Shown here piece by piece: positions 1 to 11,980 of a DNA stretch of 64,000 nucleotides. Source of the stretch: Galerina marginata (taxonomy: Eukaryota > Basidiomycota > Agaricomycetes > Agaricales > Galerinaceae). The first letter of the stretch is position 1. Each line of letters starts with the position of its first letter. Position numbers and translations under genes: made by a program. The DNA lies in assembly GCA_023014335.1 (NCBI GenBank), contig JAECYW010000017.1, positions 1,488,001 through 1,552,000 of the forward strand, in the 5' to 3' direction. Under the pieces are notes generated by a model. That model had not been told where the DNA came from, did not search any database, and was given only the letters and a program-made list of their open reading frames with translations.

Positions 1-30
1 TGCCATGCGCAGCAATGGCCTCTTACCAAG
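1..30 (+). mobile_element. Right end of a TTACAAG/CCAAG hairpin-ended element
   Basis: The window opens inside the right terminus of the hairpin-ended family: the GCCAT/ATGGC hairpin is followed by 11 nt ending CCAAG, and the next base is T, as in all other copies. The LINE reverse transcriptase frame begins immediately after it, so this is a second insertion in the same LINE. The rest of the element lies outside the window. Confidence 0.8.
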
Positions 31-2983
31 TCCATGTTCGAACTCACGGAGGCTCTCTCCGCGTGTTCGAGCAGATCCGCTCCAGGCCCCGACCACATTA
101 GTTGGGCACACCTGAAGTGGTTTGTTAAGAAGGAAGGCGGTGCCGCCGACCTTTTCCTCCGGATCGCCAACGGATGCCTTGAGCATTCGCATTGGCCCTC
201 CGCCTTTAAGGACTCGCTGTCGGTTATCATTCCGAAACCCGGCAAGCCTTCCTACTCCACCCCGAAGTCTTTCAGGCCAATTGTGCTTCTGAATACCTTG
301 GGGAAACTTATCGAGAAGATGATCTCGAATCGCATTCAGTTTGACGCTGTCAAATTTGATGTTTTTCATCCAAATCAGGTTGGGGGCGTTCGGCAGCGCT
401 CCACTGAGGATGCTGGCCTCTACTTAACGCACATTGTGCGCGCTGGGTGGGCTAAGGGACTTAAAACGAGCGTTTTGGCGTTCGATCTGGCCCAATTCTT
501 TCCGTCAATAAATCATGATGTTTTATTGGCGGTTCTTGCCAAGCAGGGATTTCCACCAAATGTGGTGAACTTCTTTGCTTCTTACTTAGTTGGTCGTTCC
601 ACGCAGTATGCATGGAACGCCTTCGTCTCTCCGCATCGGTCTGCAGACGTGGGGGTGGGGCAGGGTTCTGCTCTATCACCTGTTCTGTCGGCCCTTACGC
701 TGGCGCCCATCATGCGCCTCTTCGAGCAGCATCGCAATAAATGCTGGCTCCTTTCCTATGTCGACGATGGTACGCTCATTGTGCAGTCGAAGTCGCTCGA
801 CATAAATTGTTTGCTCCTCAAAAAAGCTTACAAGGTTATTTTCGAACTGTTTACTCAGTTCGCTCTCGTCCTCGAGCACGACAAGTCAGAGATTTATCAC
901 TTTGACAGGTCGCACTCGGATTACAACCCTTCAATTGATCTGGGCTACGCCCCGTTCACTGGAGCGACTCCCTTGAAGCCCAAGCCGTTCTGGCGATACT
1001 TGGGTTTCTTTTTTGACCGCAAGCTCACCTTCCATGAGCATGTGCGATTTTACTCGACCAAGGCATTCTCGTCGGTGAAGGCCATGAGAATGCTTGGCTC
1101 GTCTACTCGCGGTTTGGAGCCTACTGAGAAGAGGCTCCTTTACCGATCTTGCGTGGTGCCCATAGCAACCTATGGGTATCGTCTCTGGTTCTTTGAAGGC
1201 GCTCGCTGCAAGGGCGCTTTGAAGCTTTTAGGTCAGATGCAGCGCAAGGCTGCTCTCTGGATTACAGGTGCGTTTTCTACGTCCCCCGGTCCCGGCGTCG
1301 AGGCCCTTGCAGGCCTCTTCCCCTTTCATCTTCTCCTTGAGAGGCTTAACTACCGCGCAATTTTGCGCGTTGGTACCCTCTCGGAGACCCATCCCGTTTG
1401 GTCTTTATTGGCTGGGCACATGTTGGGCAAGGCTACGCCTCACCCCCTCTCCTACCATTCGATGTCCCGCCGTCAAAAGCTGAACACGAAAGGTCCTATC
1501 TCGGAGATCGTCAAGAAGCTCCCCATCCTGACCGAGCGTTTGGAGCCCATGGCTTCGCATGCCCGGCCAGGTCATCATTTCCGCGATTGTTACTGGTCGC
1601 GGGTCACCTTTGAGGAATCTCTGGCCCCGCTCAACGAGGACAGGGATTTCAACTATTACCTCGATTTCATCTTCAACATGTTTATGTGGGATGAAGGGGG
1701 TGTTTGCATTGGAACGGACGCTAGCGTTTACGTGAACGTCAATCCCAATAGGGCCACTCTGTCCGTCGCGGCTGGGGTCATTACAAGTTCTTACGTAGTA
1801 AAAGAACTTGTTTTCCGGCCTGCATAGCAGGCAGAAATGGTTTCTAACGCAATGGTTTGAAATTCTCCCACTCATACTGTGACCCTGCGTGGTTTCTGTA
1901 TCTCAGCCATTACTGGGCCAATTTTTATGATCTTGGTATCAAAAAATTCGTAAAAATCAGGGCTTTCCTGGTCACGTGACCAGGCCGTTTTAGGCTTGTT
2001 AGAACCGCCTCATTTTTCTGCTTTTTTTGAGTATAAGATCATCCTAATAGCTTCAGATTTGAGCGGACTATGCATTATTTACTTATTTAACCTTTATTTA
2101 TAGTCGGACTCACCTTGAAAGTAAGAACTTGTTTTTGCCATGCGCAGCAATGGCCTCTGACCAAGTCTTTTCACAAGGCGTTGAAGTTGATCGCTTCAGA
2201 TGGCTTGTGGGTCGCACTACCGCGCCTGACGCGGAGATGTCGGCCATCTGTCGTGCCATCGAGGCCGCCACCAGGCGGCAATGCAGGCACGTCGCTATCT
2301 TCACGGACTCGATTGCTATGGCAAAGCGAGCCCTTGATACTTCCTTGCATTCGTCGCAGTCTCACTCACTGCGCGCTTGCAAACTCCTCGAAACCTGGCT
2401 TGAGGCAGACCCTCAACGCTGGATTTCTTTCCACTACGTCCCCACTAATCTCGAGTGGGGCGTACACCATATGGCTCACAAGCACGCGCGTGGGGCCGCT
2501 CATTTCCCCGTGGACTTCGGTTCGCGGGTCACTTTTGATCGCCTTCTCGCAGAAGGCGACACTCGCGTGGCGGCATGCTGGGCCAAGGCTGCAGCTGACC
2601 GTCCACAACATCTGGGTCGCGATTTCCTCCAGCTCTCAATGCTGGGCAAGAAACCGCGACCCATTCGTCCGGCTACTCGCAAGGGTGGGCCTTATATTCG
2701 CGAATCGGGAGGCGACGCCGCCTCCTTCGCGCGCTTGTGCAGGTGTATACTGAATCATGCGCCAATCGGCTCGTACTACGACCGATTTAACATCCAAGAG
2801 CCTCATGGCTGTCCCCGCTGCGGCGCTCCTCGCGAGACCCGCTCACACATCCTAAAGTACTGTCCGCGGTACGATAGGCAATCCCCAACCGATCGTTTGC
2901 ACGGTTTGTTGATGTTTTTGTTGGAGAACCAAGAAGCTTTCTCCTTCGCCCGCCAAGCGGCAGCACCGCAAGGCATTGGGTAA
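31..2983 (+). pseudogene. LINE ORF2 (RT, RNase H, zinc knuckle), interrupted
   Basis: Reverse transcriptase/RNase H polyprotein of a non-LTR retrotransposon, split in two by an insertion at 1781-2165. The upstream part (to 1780) has the RT signatures SAPGPDHISW, AFDLAQFFPSINH and the catalytic YVDD (about nt 757-768). The start of an RNase H domain (GTDAS, near nt 1715) follows. The downstream part (2166-2983) supplies the remaining RNase H acidic residues (AEMSAI and FTDS) and a C-terminal CPRC...H...C zinc motif. Removing 1781-2165 rejoins the two halves in frame. The N-terminal endonuclease region is off the window, beyond a second inserted element. The ATG at 34 is internal to the original protein and is not the native start. 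The element would copy itself by target-primed reverse transcription if whole; here it is dead. Confidence 0.9.
1781..2165 (+). mobile_element. Hairpin-ended element, copy A (385 bp)
   Basis: Starts TTACAAG and ends CCAAG, followed by T. The left end contains an inverted pair ACAAGTTCTT/AAGAACTTGT. The 12-mer ACAAGTTCTTAC at the left end recurs inverted (GTAAGAACTTGT) near the right end. A GCCAT/ATGGC hairpin lies 11 nt before the right terminus. The core includes the conserved GATCATAAAAATTGGCCCAG and a 16-bp palindrome centred on CACGTG. No coding capacity. It sits in the LINE RNase H domain in sense orientation. Confidence 0.88.
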
Positions 2984-3674
2984 GGCGTTCCGCGCGGGCT
3001 CATCGCTCAGAGAGGCCTTGATACCTTCTCCCGGGTTGCGTCAGTTGGGGGAGGTCCAATCCCTCCTTCGGACGAGGTTGACAGGCCAAGGACGGGGTGG
3101 TGCAGTTCCGCGCGTTCTTCGCATTTTGTACCCGGTTGCATTCGCTACGACCGGTGGTTACTCTGCGGCCCATATCTCGAATGGTAGCTGCACTTTTGGC
3201 TTGCGCGGATGATTTCGATCATTCGGTTGGGGGCCTTATCCCCGCATCTGCTTATTCCTTTTGCTGGTATGGGTTTTCTGGTCGTCAAGGTGCGGGTGGG
3301 TGAAGGTTTTCGGGTCGGGTCTGGGTTCTGAAGTGGGCGTCGGGTTTGGAAGGCGGAGAGAGTGCAGCAGCTGCGGCTGCCAGGAGATGTGCGGGCGGGC
3401 TTCGGCTCGTCCAAACGTGGTATTGGCGTAGCGGTGGGGGCCGTCCCTCCCTCGGGACTGGGCGGTTAGGTGGTCCGTCCCCCCTAGCAAAGGCCTGGCG
3501 CACAAAGGACGCCGTTGGAAGGATTCGGAAGAAGTGGATGGGTTCAGGTCTGGGTCGGGGATTAGTAATTTACTGCGCGCTTTCGACCAGGGATTTGTAT
3601 TAGTTAGGCGACCGGACTGCTTTCGCGCACCGGTATATAAATTGTTGATTTAAAAAAAAAAAAAAAAAAAAAAA
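2984..3674 (+). other. LINE 3' UTR and poly(A) tract
   Basis: GC-rich sequence with no convincing gene follows the LINE stop codon and ends in a run of about 21 A residues (about 3653-3674). The run lies on the LINE sense strand at the point where sequence character changes to the neighbouring minus-strand gene, so it most simply marks the LINE 3' end. The UTR/tail assignment is inference. Confidence 0.55.
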
Positions 3675-3675
3675 G

Positions 3676-6192
3676 ATAGAAAGAATAGAATGTTGTGGAG
3701 AGTGGGAAAGCAGCTTTAACAAATTTAGCTTCAGGAAATGACATCTCGATCTCCTCCTGGGGAACATACGTCTTTTGATCCTCATCCAAATTGAAGAGTG
3801 GAATAGGCATGTAAGTGAGCAGTTCAGGTTGGCCTTTGCCTTTTCCCTTTCCCTTTCCTTTAGACTGAGTATTGCGTTTGGGGTTCTTCTGCTTGGGGTT
3901 CTTCTTGACGATAGGCTCTGGAAGAGGGCGTTTTTTACCACGCTCACGCAATTTCCTCCCCAGGTCTAAATAAGACTAGACTCAGCATCAACAACCTTCA
4001 AATGAAACTTAAATTTACCCTCAGGATGCGACGCCGGTGGATCAGCAGGAGCCGCAGGGTCCTTATCCGCGGTTTCAGAAAGATCTATAGAAAGTAAAGT
4101 TAAAGCTAAAGTTAAAGCTAGCGGCATATAAAAGAATATTGGTTTACTTACCGACAGCTCCTAGAGCTGACTGGTCAGCAGGCCCTGCAGATGCATCTCC
4201 AGTAGATTCTATATAATCTAAGGTTAAATCTAGAGCCATTTAGATGAGTATAAATTTACCTTCTGGCTCAGGAGCAGGCATGGGCTCAGGAGCAGGCGCG
4301 AGCTCAGGCACGGGCTCAGGCGCGGGCGCGGGCACCTCAGAATCAGGATCTGCATCATGTTCAGCATCTTCTTCTCCATCTTGGTTTTCATTATGCCTTT
4401 GCTCAGATCCACTGGCAATAGGGCCAGGAAGTAGCGGCTGTAGAACTGATGCCATAGGCCAGTTTGGTGAAACTGGGCCAACAATAAAGTTATGACCAGT
4501 GGCGGGCAACTCTGCATTAACTGATTCTTAAGATAAAGAAACATTAGGGTATAATCAAAAGTTCATAGAGTAGATCAATAATACCAGGTTACAAGTTCTT
4601 ACGTAGTAAAAGAACTTGTTTTCCGGCCTGCATAGCAGGCAAAAAACATTCCTAACGCGATCGTTCGAAATTCTCCCACTGCTATAGTGACCCTGCATGG
4701 TTTCTGTATCTCAGCCATTACTGGGCCAATTTTTATGATCTTGGTATCAAAAAATTTGTAAAAATCAGGGCCTTCCTGGTCACATGACCTTTAGATCCGC
4801 CTCATTTTTCTGCTTTTTTTGAGTATAAGATCATTCCAATCGGTTCAGATTTGAGCGGACTATGCATTATTTACTTATTTAACCTCTATTTATGACTTAC
4901 CTTGAAAGTAAGAACTTGTTTTTGCCATGCGCAGCAATGGCCTCTGACCAAGTTTGCACCATTCAATCCCTGAAGCAGTCATATCTTCAATGTCCGTCCA
5001 AGGCAATTCCGTGACCAGTCGTTGCATAGCTAGGTAAGGTTGTGTAGAACCTTCCGCTATATCAAATAGAGCTGTCCAGATCATCTTCTCAACACTGGAT
5101 ATGACTTCAGGCTTTTGATTTCCCAAAGCCTTGGAAAACTTGAATTTTCTTGTAAGAATATAGCTTCAAGGGTGGATTTGAAGTTAAACGCTTACACAAA
5201 GCAGTTCTTCTTTGTCCCATACCGCGGAAACCAGCTTGTGGCTACTAAGTAAAAAAATTGGTGATATGTTGAACAATTCCTTTTCCTCTTCAGTTAAAGC
5301 ATTATTGACGCTATAGAGGTAGAGTTGAAGATCAAAAGTAACTTGTATATAAATATAAATTTACTTACGTCTCTGAAGGAAAAAACAAGTCCTGCAGATC
5401 TTCTGGAAGATCTGGTATAGCCTTTTTTGAGGTGTACTCAGTAGTCAAAAGGTGTCTCAAGTGCATAGCTGCAAGTTGTGGGTTCCATAGGGTTTGAAAC
5501 CCACTTGCGGTCTTTGCCAGACGACCTAGGAACTGCATGGAGTTCACATGGACATTATCCGGGGAATAAGGTTGCTCCAGCTGAGCTTGGCTCTGAAAAT
5601 TCATGCGCGCAGCTTGGAGAATAGTTTGACAGTCATTCAGCAAGTTTTTCTGTAAATATTCAGAATACAACTCAGGAAAAATACAAGGGAAACTCACTCT
5701 AAAGGTCAATTTAGGCAGGGTGAGTTTGGGGTGCTGTGGAACCGGAACATTACATTGGCGCTCCAACAACTTTGCACCAATGTCTAAGATCAGGTATAAA
5801 CAGAGCAAATTGACGATATCGTTATAGACTTTGACAGTTTTACGCCCTCCGCTTTTATAAACTATCAAGGCCTGGCTAGGAGTGGTGACAGCAGAATTGG
5901 AATCCTGTATAAGAAGATGGCGGCAAAGAAGGGCATCCCCTGTAATCAAATGTTCGTTGAAGTTGATTTCAAAACGGTCAAGAGTTCGCGCTAGACGCTA
6001 CCAAAGCAAACATCAGAAAAAATCCAAGCTTTAGATCTTCTAGACTGAAACATACCCTCAAAGACCTATTTAAAGAGCCTTGTCCTTCAAAAACATCAGA
6101 AAGACTAGGCTCAGTCAGGCTATCTGTGTTCCATGGGTAAGCGGCAAGCAGCAAGGAGTCCACTCTAGGTGAATAGGAATGGTTGATTTGAC
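3676..6192 (-). CDS. Intron-rich protein of unknown function, interrupted
   Basis: Reading leftward, coding blocks joined by GT-AG introns can be followed: 6192-6056, 5997-5698 (RLARTLDRFE...GDALLCRHLL), 5649-5369, about 5312-5210, about 5133-4953, then after an insertion into exons covering 4540-4240, about 4215-4145, about 4075-4025 and about 3965-3680. Intron phases are consistent where checked. The C-terminal part is low complexity: a proline/alanine/glutamate repeat (PAPEPVPE type) and a KGKGKGKG stretch. I do not recognise a domain. The exon ending EWCKP is split by copy B of the hairpin-ended element in antisense; excision restores the frame exactly. The true start is unclear because the sequence upstream of 6192 runs into GC palindromes. 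The 3' end may be cut by the LINE. Confidence 0.55.
4589..4952 (+). mobile_element. Hairpin-ended element, copy B (364 bp)
   Basis: TTACAAG...CCAAG termini followed by T, with the same core and hairpins as copy A. The CACGTG palindrome is degraded and shortened. It lies antisense inside an exon of the minus-strand gene. Without it the flanks read AGG|TTT, which is an uninterrupted codon frame in that gene. Confidence 0.88.
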
Positions 6193-6386
6193 CTAAACAA
6201 TAACAGAATTAAGAGCCATTTTAGTTAAGCAATAGAGTTGAAATACCCTGAGAAACAGCTGCAGAAGAAGTTGATTGCATAGGTATCGTCAAGAAAAGAA
6301 GCAGGAAGGTAGGAGGCAAAACCAACCAACCAATGTGAACACATGCCATACGTCTGGCAGGTGGTGGTGTGGCACCCGGAATATCC

Positions 6387-6463
6387 GGGCCGGAGCAGAG
6401 TCGCGACTGTGCTCCGGGCCGGAGCAGAGTCGCGACTGTGCTCCGGCGTGCTCCGGCCCGCCA
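6387..6463. repeat. Tandem 29-bp GC palindrome
   Basis: Two exact, adjacent 29-bp units each contain a near-palindrome of the form GGAGCAGAGTCGCGACTGTGCTCC, followed by a partial inverted copy. The same CCGGAGCACAGTCGCGACTGTG core appears near the ends of the foldback element at 56163-56863 and at 18422, so these are probably remnants of that family's GC-rich subterminal hairpins. Confidence 0.7.
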
Positions 6464-6539
6464 CTTCCTCGGTCAGATCGTAAACCACACCAAAAAAAGA
6501 CTTACAACTTCACTTCTGGAATCCTAGAACCAATATAAT

Positions 6540-7930
6540 ATAGTCTAATATTGATATTTAACTTTAAACATTATCATTTCTGTTCCCTAACTAATTCTAA
6601 TAACTAATAGCTAAGTTGTGCATCAGTTACAGTGACATGAGACAGGAGGCACGGGGAGTTGGAGGGCGGGTGCAAAATGGGTTGGTGGTTTGGTGTAGCG
6701 GGTCGGAAGGTGACTGCTAAACGACGAGGGTGAGGGCGTAAGAGGCCGACACACAAGCATCTGGTCTGAACCACGAGGGCGAGCACGTAAGAGACCAACT
6801 CACGGGCGGGCGGGCGTGAGGTGTCTGGAGAGGCGTGAGGTGGCGACGAGCAGGGAAAACCGAGGGAGGCGGGCATGGGAGGGTAGGCGAAGGAGACAAA
6901 AATTTGTCTCCCTCTCTTCCTCATATCCGAGCAACCGCAGGCGCTGTCCCCGGTATACCCCCCAGCAGCAGCAACAGTATTCGCTCTGTTGTTGTTGCTG
7001 CTGCTGCTGATGCTGCTGCTGCTCCCCTCGTCGTCGCTGTCCCCGTACTGTGTTCGAGCAACAGCGGTACCGGTGCTGTTGCTGCTGCCCTCGCCTTTGT
7101 CTTCACCACAACCTGTTTGACCGACAGCAGCACTGCTAGGAGTCCCAGCACCTGCGGGGTCTTGGGAGTTGGAGGGTAAGCTGTGGGAAAACGAGTGGCC
7201 GTGGGAGTCCCGACGCATGGTGTTTGGCGGGTCCAGGCAACGCGAATGGGGTTGCGGGAGTTTAGGAGTGCGGGCGGTGGCCATTGTCTGCAAAACGGGT
7301 GGCTGTAGGGCGTTGGAAGGGAGCCAACGGGCGCTCCCGGACTCCTAGTGGGGCATAGAGTCCCTTTGAACGGAGAGCGGCAGTTGTCCGTAAATCGGCT
7401 GGCCATACGAGAGTGGAAAGGGAAAGGGGGCGGCCGTGGGCTCAGCAGCAGGGAAGAGGGCGGCGACGAATGCCCGCGCATGCTCGCCGTAACGAGGGGC
7501 CGTGTCGCAGAATGGGGGGGTTGGGCTGTTCGTTGTTGACGTGACTCTAATGGACAGTCGCAGAACCTGTTAATTGGTTAGCAGAGGAATGGTAGGGATG
7601 GCGCAGTGGGTGTGCTTACCTGCTCCCACTGTCCTCACCTCTGGCGCCCATCTTCAGCCTCTGCTGGCGTTTCCTCGCCCCCTAAGTCTGCTGTGGCACG
7701 CACACCGGCGCCAGGTTGAGTTGATGCCATTTTCGTGGTCGTCGTCGATGGTTGGCGTCGATCGGATGGCGGGGCGTTGCTATCACGGTGACGTGGGGTA
7801 AGTGGTGGGCGGCATCGAGGGCAATGGAGGCTGCGCTTGCGAGGGTGAAAGTGATGGTGAGAGGTGAAAGGCAAAAGGAGGGAGTCAACGCCGTGAACAC
7901 GTGTCCTCCACCTGTAGCTGCTACCTTGAT
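6540..7930. other. GC-rich region, no gene recognised
   Basis: Strong G/C strand asymmetry and a CAG/CTG-like trinucleotide tract (about 6965-7024). Open frames overlap on both strands and are Pro/Ser/Arg-rich without domains, which is what base composition alone produces. I see no gene. Confidence 0.5.
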
Positions 7931-8885
7931 GTCTGAATAAAGGTAAACTGCCCAAGGACCAAGTTGCATCAGGACTGCAATTTGACCATGACTGTAATCT
8001 GACCATAGACTGTCAACTTACCAAGCTGTGAATTAACAATATACTAATATTTGGCTTATATCTCAATAAGGAAACAAGACACAGCCACGATTTAAATGGA
8101 TTCAGGGTTGTATAGCCATTTGCGACACTTTTTATCAGAGGCACAGCCACATCCGAGCACATTTCAAAATGTCTCGGCAAACTAGCCACACTTTTTGACA
8201 GCTTGGGCAGTTTACCAAGCCACCCCCAAATGTGCTTGGATGTGGCTGTGCTATTAATAAAAAATGTGCAGCCAAGCCATCTGACCCTGAATCCATCAAA
8301 ATTTTGTGCCTAGCTATTTTTCCCACAGAGAAAAATGCAAAAAACTAAAAAAAGCCGGCGGTGAGAAATTTTGGCTGATGGGAAATTTTCCCAAAAAGGA
8401 AAGAGGGTTTCAAAAGAACATAATCTATTTTTAGACTCTATTAAAATTTAAATCACATGACCAGGTACCTTCCTCATTAAAATATAAGGCTTTTAGTGTT
8501 AATTAATGAATTAAAGAACTTAGCACAAATGCTGCTAAGTCCAAAATTAGCTGGCTGACTAAATACTGCCATTTTAGGCAATTGCATCTTGATTGCCTTT
8601 TATATCATGGATGCAGTGGCCCTGAGAGCCTTTATTTATATTTGTTTACATTTGAGGCCATAAAATTACATAAATGTGCAACAAGCATGTCAATAGAGGC
8701 AAATTCAAAGTCATGTGATCTAAGTGATGCCATCAAGCACCAAATAAATACATATACTTCTCCCAATACTACAGCGATGTCGTAGTCTACCAAATATACA
8801 TATTGTAGGTAAACTAACACACTTGGGCAGTTTACCTTCCTGATGCAACTTGCTTCTTGGGCAGTTTACCTACCTGATGTCTTCA
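7930..8885. mobile_element. TIR element with GGTAAACTGCCCAAG ends
   Basis: A perfect 15-bp inverted repeat, GGTAAACTGCCCAAG at 7942-7956 and its complement at 8856-8870, with a further copy at 8822-8836, brackets an AT-rich non-coding interior. A diverged relative with the same left end and interior words (GTGGCTGTGCTATTAATAAA) lies at about 52130-52700 inside another element. No target duplication is clear, so the exact limits are uncertain. Confidence 0.5.
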
Positions 8886-11800
8886 ACTAGCGGCATAGGC
8901 TGACGCTCAGTGTCGTTGGAGGAGGCGAAGGTGGCGGCCGTGTTGACGTTGTTGGAGGATGTTGGAGATGGTGAGGGGGCATGGCGTAGTCTGCGTTGAC
9001 GACGGTTGAGGGTTGAGGAGGGGGACACAGTGGGTAAGCGTCATCGGCCTCGGCGCTGACTGAGAAGATGGGTAAGCCCGGCCCACATCTTGAGCAGGAG
9101 GGGCACACAGGCAGAGCGAGGGCGAGGGTGGATGGTTGTGGTTGAAGTTTGGAATTGAAGTCGTAAGTTGATTGACGCGACAAGTTCGACTTTGTCATGT
9201 GATCATACTTGTCAGGTGCTCGGATCACTCACACGAGCGCGTTGTCGCATCCGCTTCAGGCTTGTTGATTTCCTCAACGCCGTGACATGTCACGCGTTGA
9301 CTCTTGCTTTTGCCCATCACCAACGCCTTTCACCACCGCACTACCTTCCTATCTCCATCCCCTCCGATGCCGCCCACCGTTTGTGCACAATAGCCTGGCC
9401 CCAGCAGCTCCCACGTCGCTCAGCCATTCCACCAACACAAACCCCCGACGACGACCACTAAAACGGGACGGATCAACACGAACCTGCGCGGCGCGTACCA
9501 CGGCAGGCGTAGAGGCGAAGAAACAACAGCGGGAGGTAAGGAAATGGCAGCCCGAGGTCGAGACAACCGCAGCAGGTAAGCACGCCAGCACACAACGTCC
9601 CCACTCCCACTTTATTAACCATCTACAGGCCCTGCCTCCCATAACCTGCCACATCGACGGATGACAGGCAGCGAGTGATCTCAACTGCCGTCAATCACGT
9701 GGGAGTTTGCAGCATCCGCACCTCTCGCATGCCCTATGCCGCTGGGAGCTGCAGGCGTCCGTTGCCCCGCCTTCTAATTCCCTACGGCCAGCTATTTCGC
9801 GTACAACGCCCCCCGCCTGTTGGCTGAAACTTCCGCGTTCCCCGTTCGCAACCGTGGGGACCCTCGTGATCGTTTGGCACCGGGACCCAACGGATCGACG
9901 CGAACTGCCGACGACAAGAACAGACTCATCAACATGAACCGGCGCCGGTGTTCCCGCCTCCCGCCTCCCTCTTTTTAATATTTTTCTTCTTCTTCTCTCC
10001 TTCTGCAAGTCCGCCAGGATAGGTCAATAGGGCACCCCCCGCTGGGGGGCTGCCATGCTGTTTTCTTTGTCTTGTTTTGTTTTTGTTTTTGTTTTCTATC
10101 TTTCCTGTCAGCAAAGCGACGAGGTGTAAGGCTCTGGCTGTGATGGCCATCCAATGTCGCCTCTGTTGTTCTTTGCTGATCCTGCAACTGAAGCCTCCTG
10201 CATTTTCTAGGTACGTTTTTATTTCTTCCTTACATATTTTTTTAACTCAATTCAACCTACCACAGCTGGCTGGTTGGAACATGCGCACTGATCCCTCGAT
10301 GACCCTAATTGGCCCTCCCACTCTCCACCTCCTGTCACCACCAGTTACCGCGTCGCCGCCGTCTCACCGACCTGGCACTACAATGCCGCAGCCTGACCAA
10401 CGCCTCATCACCGGACACGGCGGTGCTGGAGGCAATCTTCCACCTGTTGAGCTGTGATTTGCGCTCCAGCTCGGGATTTAGACACGACATCGTCGCTGCG
10501 TCAAGGTCGGCCAAAACCCCAAGAAGAAAATCAAACCAGGAGACCCACCGCGGAACAAACTGCATGCTGGCCTCCTCAACGACACCACCCCTCCGCGCCA
10601 TCTCTATCTCGCAGCACTGCCTGTTGTCCAGCAGTCTCAACCACTTCCCTCATCCCCATACCTCTCCCGCGGCGTCCGAGTCCCCCTCACCACGTCACCA
10701 CCACACCCCTCAAAACTGTGTCAACCTGGAGGATGCACGCCCATCGCCACCGTCTCCTTGACCGGCACCGAGCACCACCCTACCATATCCGCCTCCTCTG
10801 CGAACAGCGTCAACACGCACCAATGCAGACGACAAAGGCTTGCTGTCTCGGTATTCATGACTGTCATCAACACGGATAACACCTTACCACCACCACACCC
10901 TCAGTTTGCGAAGGCGAAGGTTACGGGACGAGGACGCGAATGCGGAAGGCCGAGGTTTGGGGATTGATTCCACACTTTGCGCCACCTCAATACTCTGCCA
11001 GCTGCTTAGCTGACTGCCATGGACAAGCCCGCCGGAGTCCTGTCCTATTTCTCGCTGGTCCTCCGTCCCATCCAAACCCAACTCCAAATCAAAGTGGCAC
11101 CCTCCAGCCTGAGCCCCACCTGTGTCGCCGTCATTATTGCCGTCGCTTCTCGATTGGAAGGCGGTGTGGAGGAGGACGTACCCACGTCGTACACCCTCGT
11201 TTCCGGTACGGACAGTGGTCTTGACATTCCCATCATCGCCCCATTGGTGCTCGGGCAAGTGGGGATGTACTGAGGGCTGCGAGCTGCAACCAAGGTGCCA
11301 GCTGACACCTAGGGAGGGCTGAAGAAGGCGGAAGCGCAGCTAACTCAAAGCTGTGGTGCATAACTCAGCTGTGCGGAATGTATCAAGTACCCCGGCGCTT
11401 TTAGTTCTCTTGCCAGGTTCGTAAAATTTTTACATTTTTTCTCAGAATTATTAATCGTTAACTATGTTTCCTTCAGATTCTGCACCACCTCCATCATTTG
11501 CCTCGTCTCCATCACCTGCCTCCCAGCTCAACCCCTGCCTCCATCCATGTTTTGCAGGCCAATGAGGGCTGGATGTGGTACCCTGTCCGCTCTTGCTTTG
11601 GCTTGGTTCTTTGCTGCCACCGTCAAAGCCACCCAGCGCCCAGCCAGCGCTTGCATTGCCTTGCTGTTTTGCTGGCCGAAGTCAAGGTAGACATAACAGA
11701 TGTGGTATCCAGGCCATTGCCTCACCAACACTTGCTTTGCTTTGCTCTCTCGTCACCTGCTCTCATATCACCTCGCTCTCGTGTTGTCTTGCCACTTTGC

Positions 11801-11980
11801 TATTGCTTTGCCTCCCTCAAAGTTTTGTTTATCTATATTTTAAGTTTATATAAAAGCTCTTGATGCCTTAGTTATAAGATTTAATATTTGAATTTTATAG
11901 GCTGGGAGTTGTGGGAGTTTGTGACCGTTTTGATTGTCGCAACTTTTGGGTGATAAATCTCTTTGTTATCAACCCTCATC
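8886..11980. other. Mixed GC-rich region, no gene recognised
   Basis: Moderately GC-rich, with pyrimidine-rich tracts (for example about 9960-10110) and overlapping Pro/Thr/Ser-rich open frames on both strands. No start-to-stop gene with plausible splice sites or a known domain was found. It may be decayed transposon or untranslated sequence. Confidence 0.4.

Noticed and set aside
1778..2170. CAAGT at both ends of the hairpin-ended element as a 5-bp target duplication
   Set aside because: CAAGT is present at both ends of every copy regardless of flank. Collapsing it would put the LINE out of frame, while removal of TTACAAG...CCAAG keeps it in frame.
6600..11860. Many overlapping open frames in the GC-rich region as genes
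   Set aside because: They overlap on both strands, are Pro/Ser/Arg-rich, lack recognisable domains and consistent splice structure, and track base composition.
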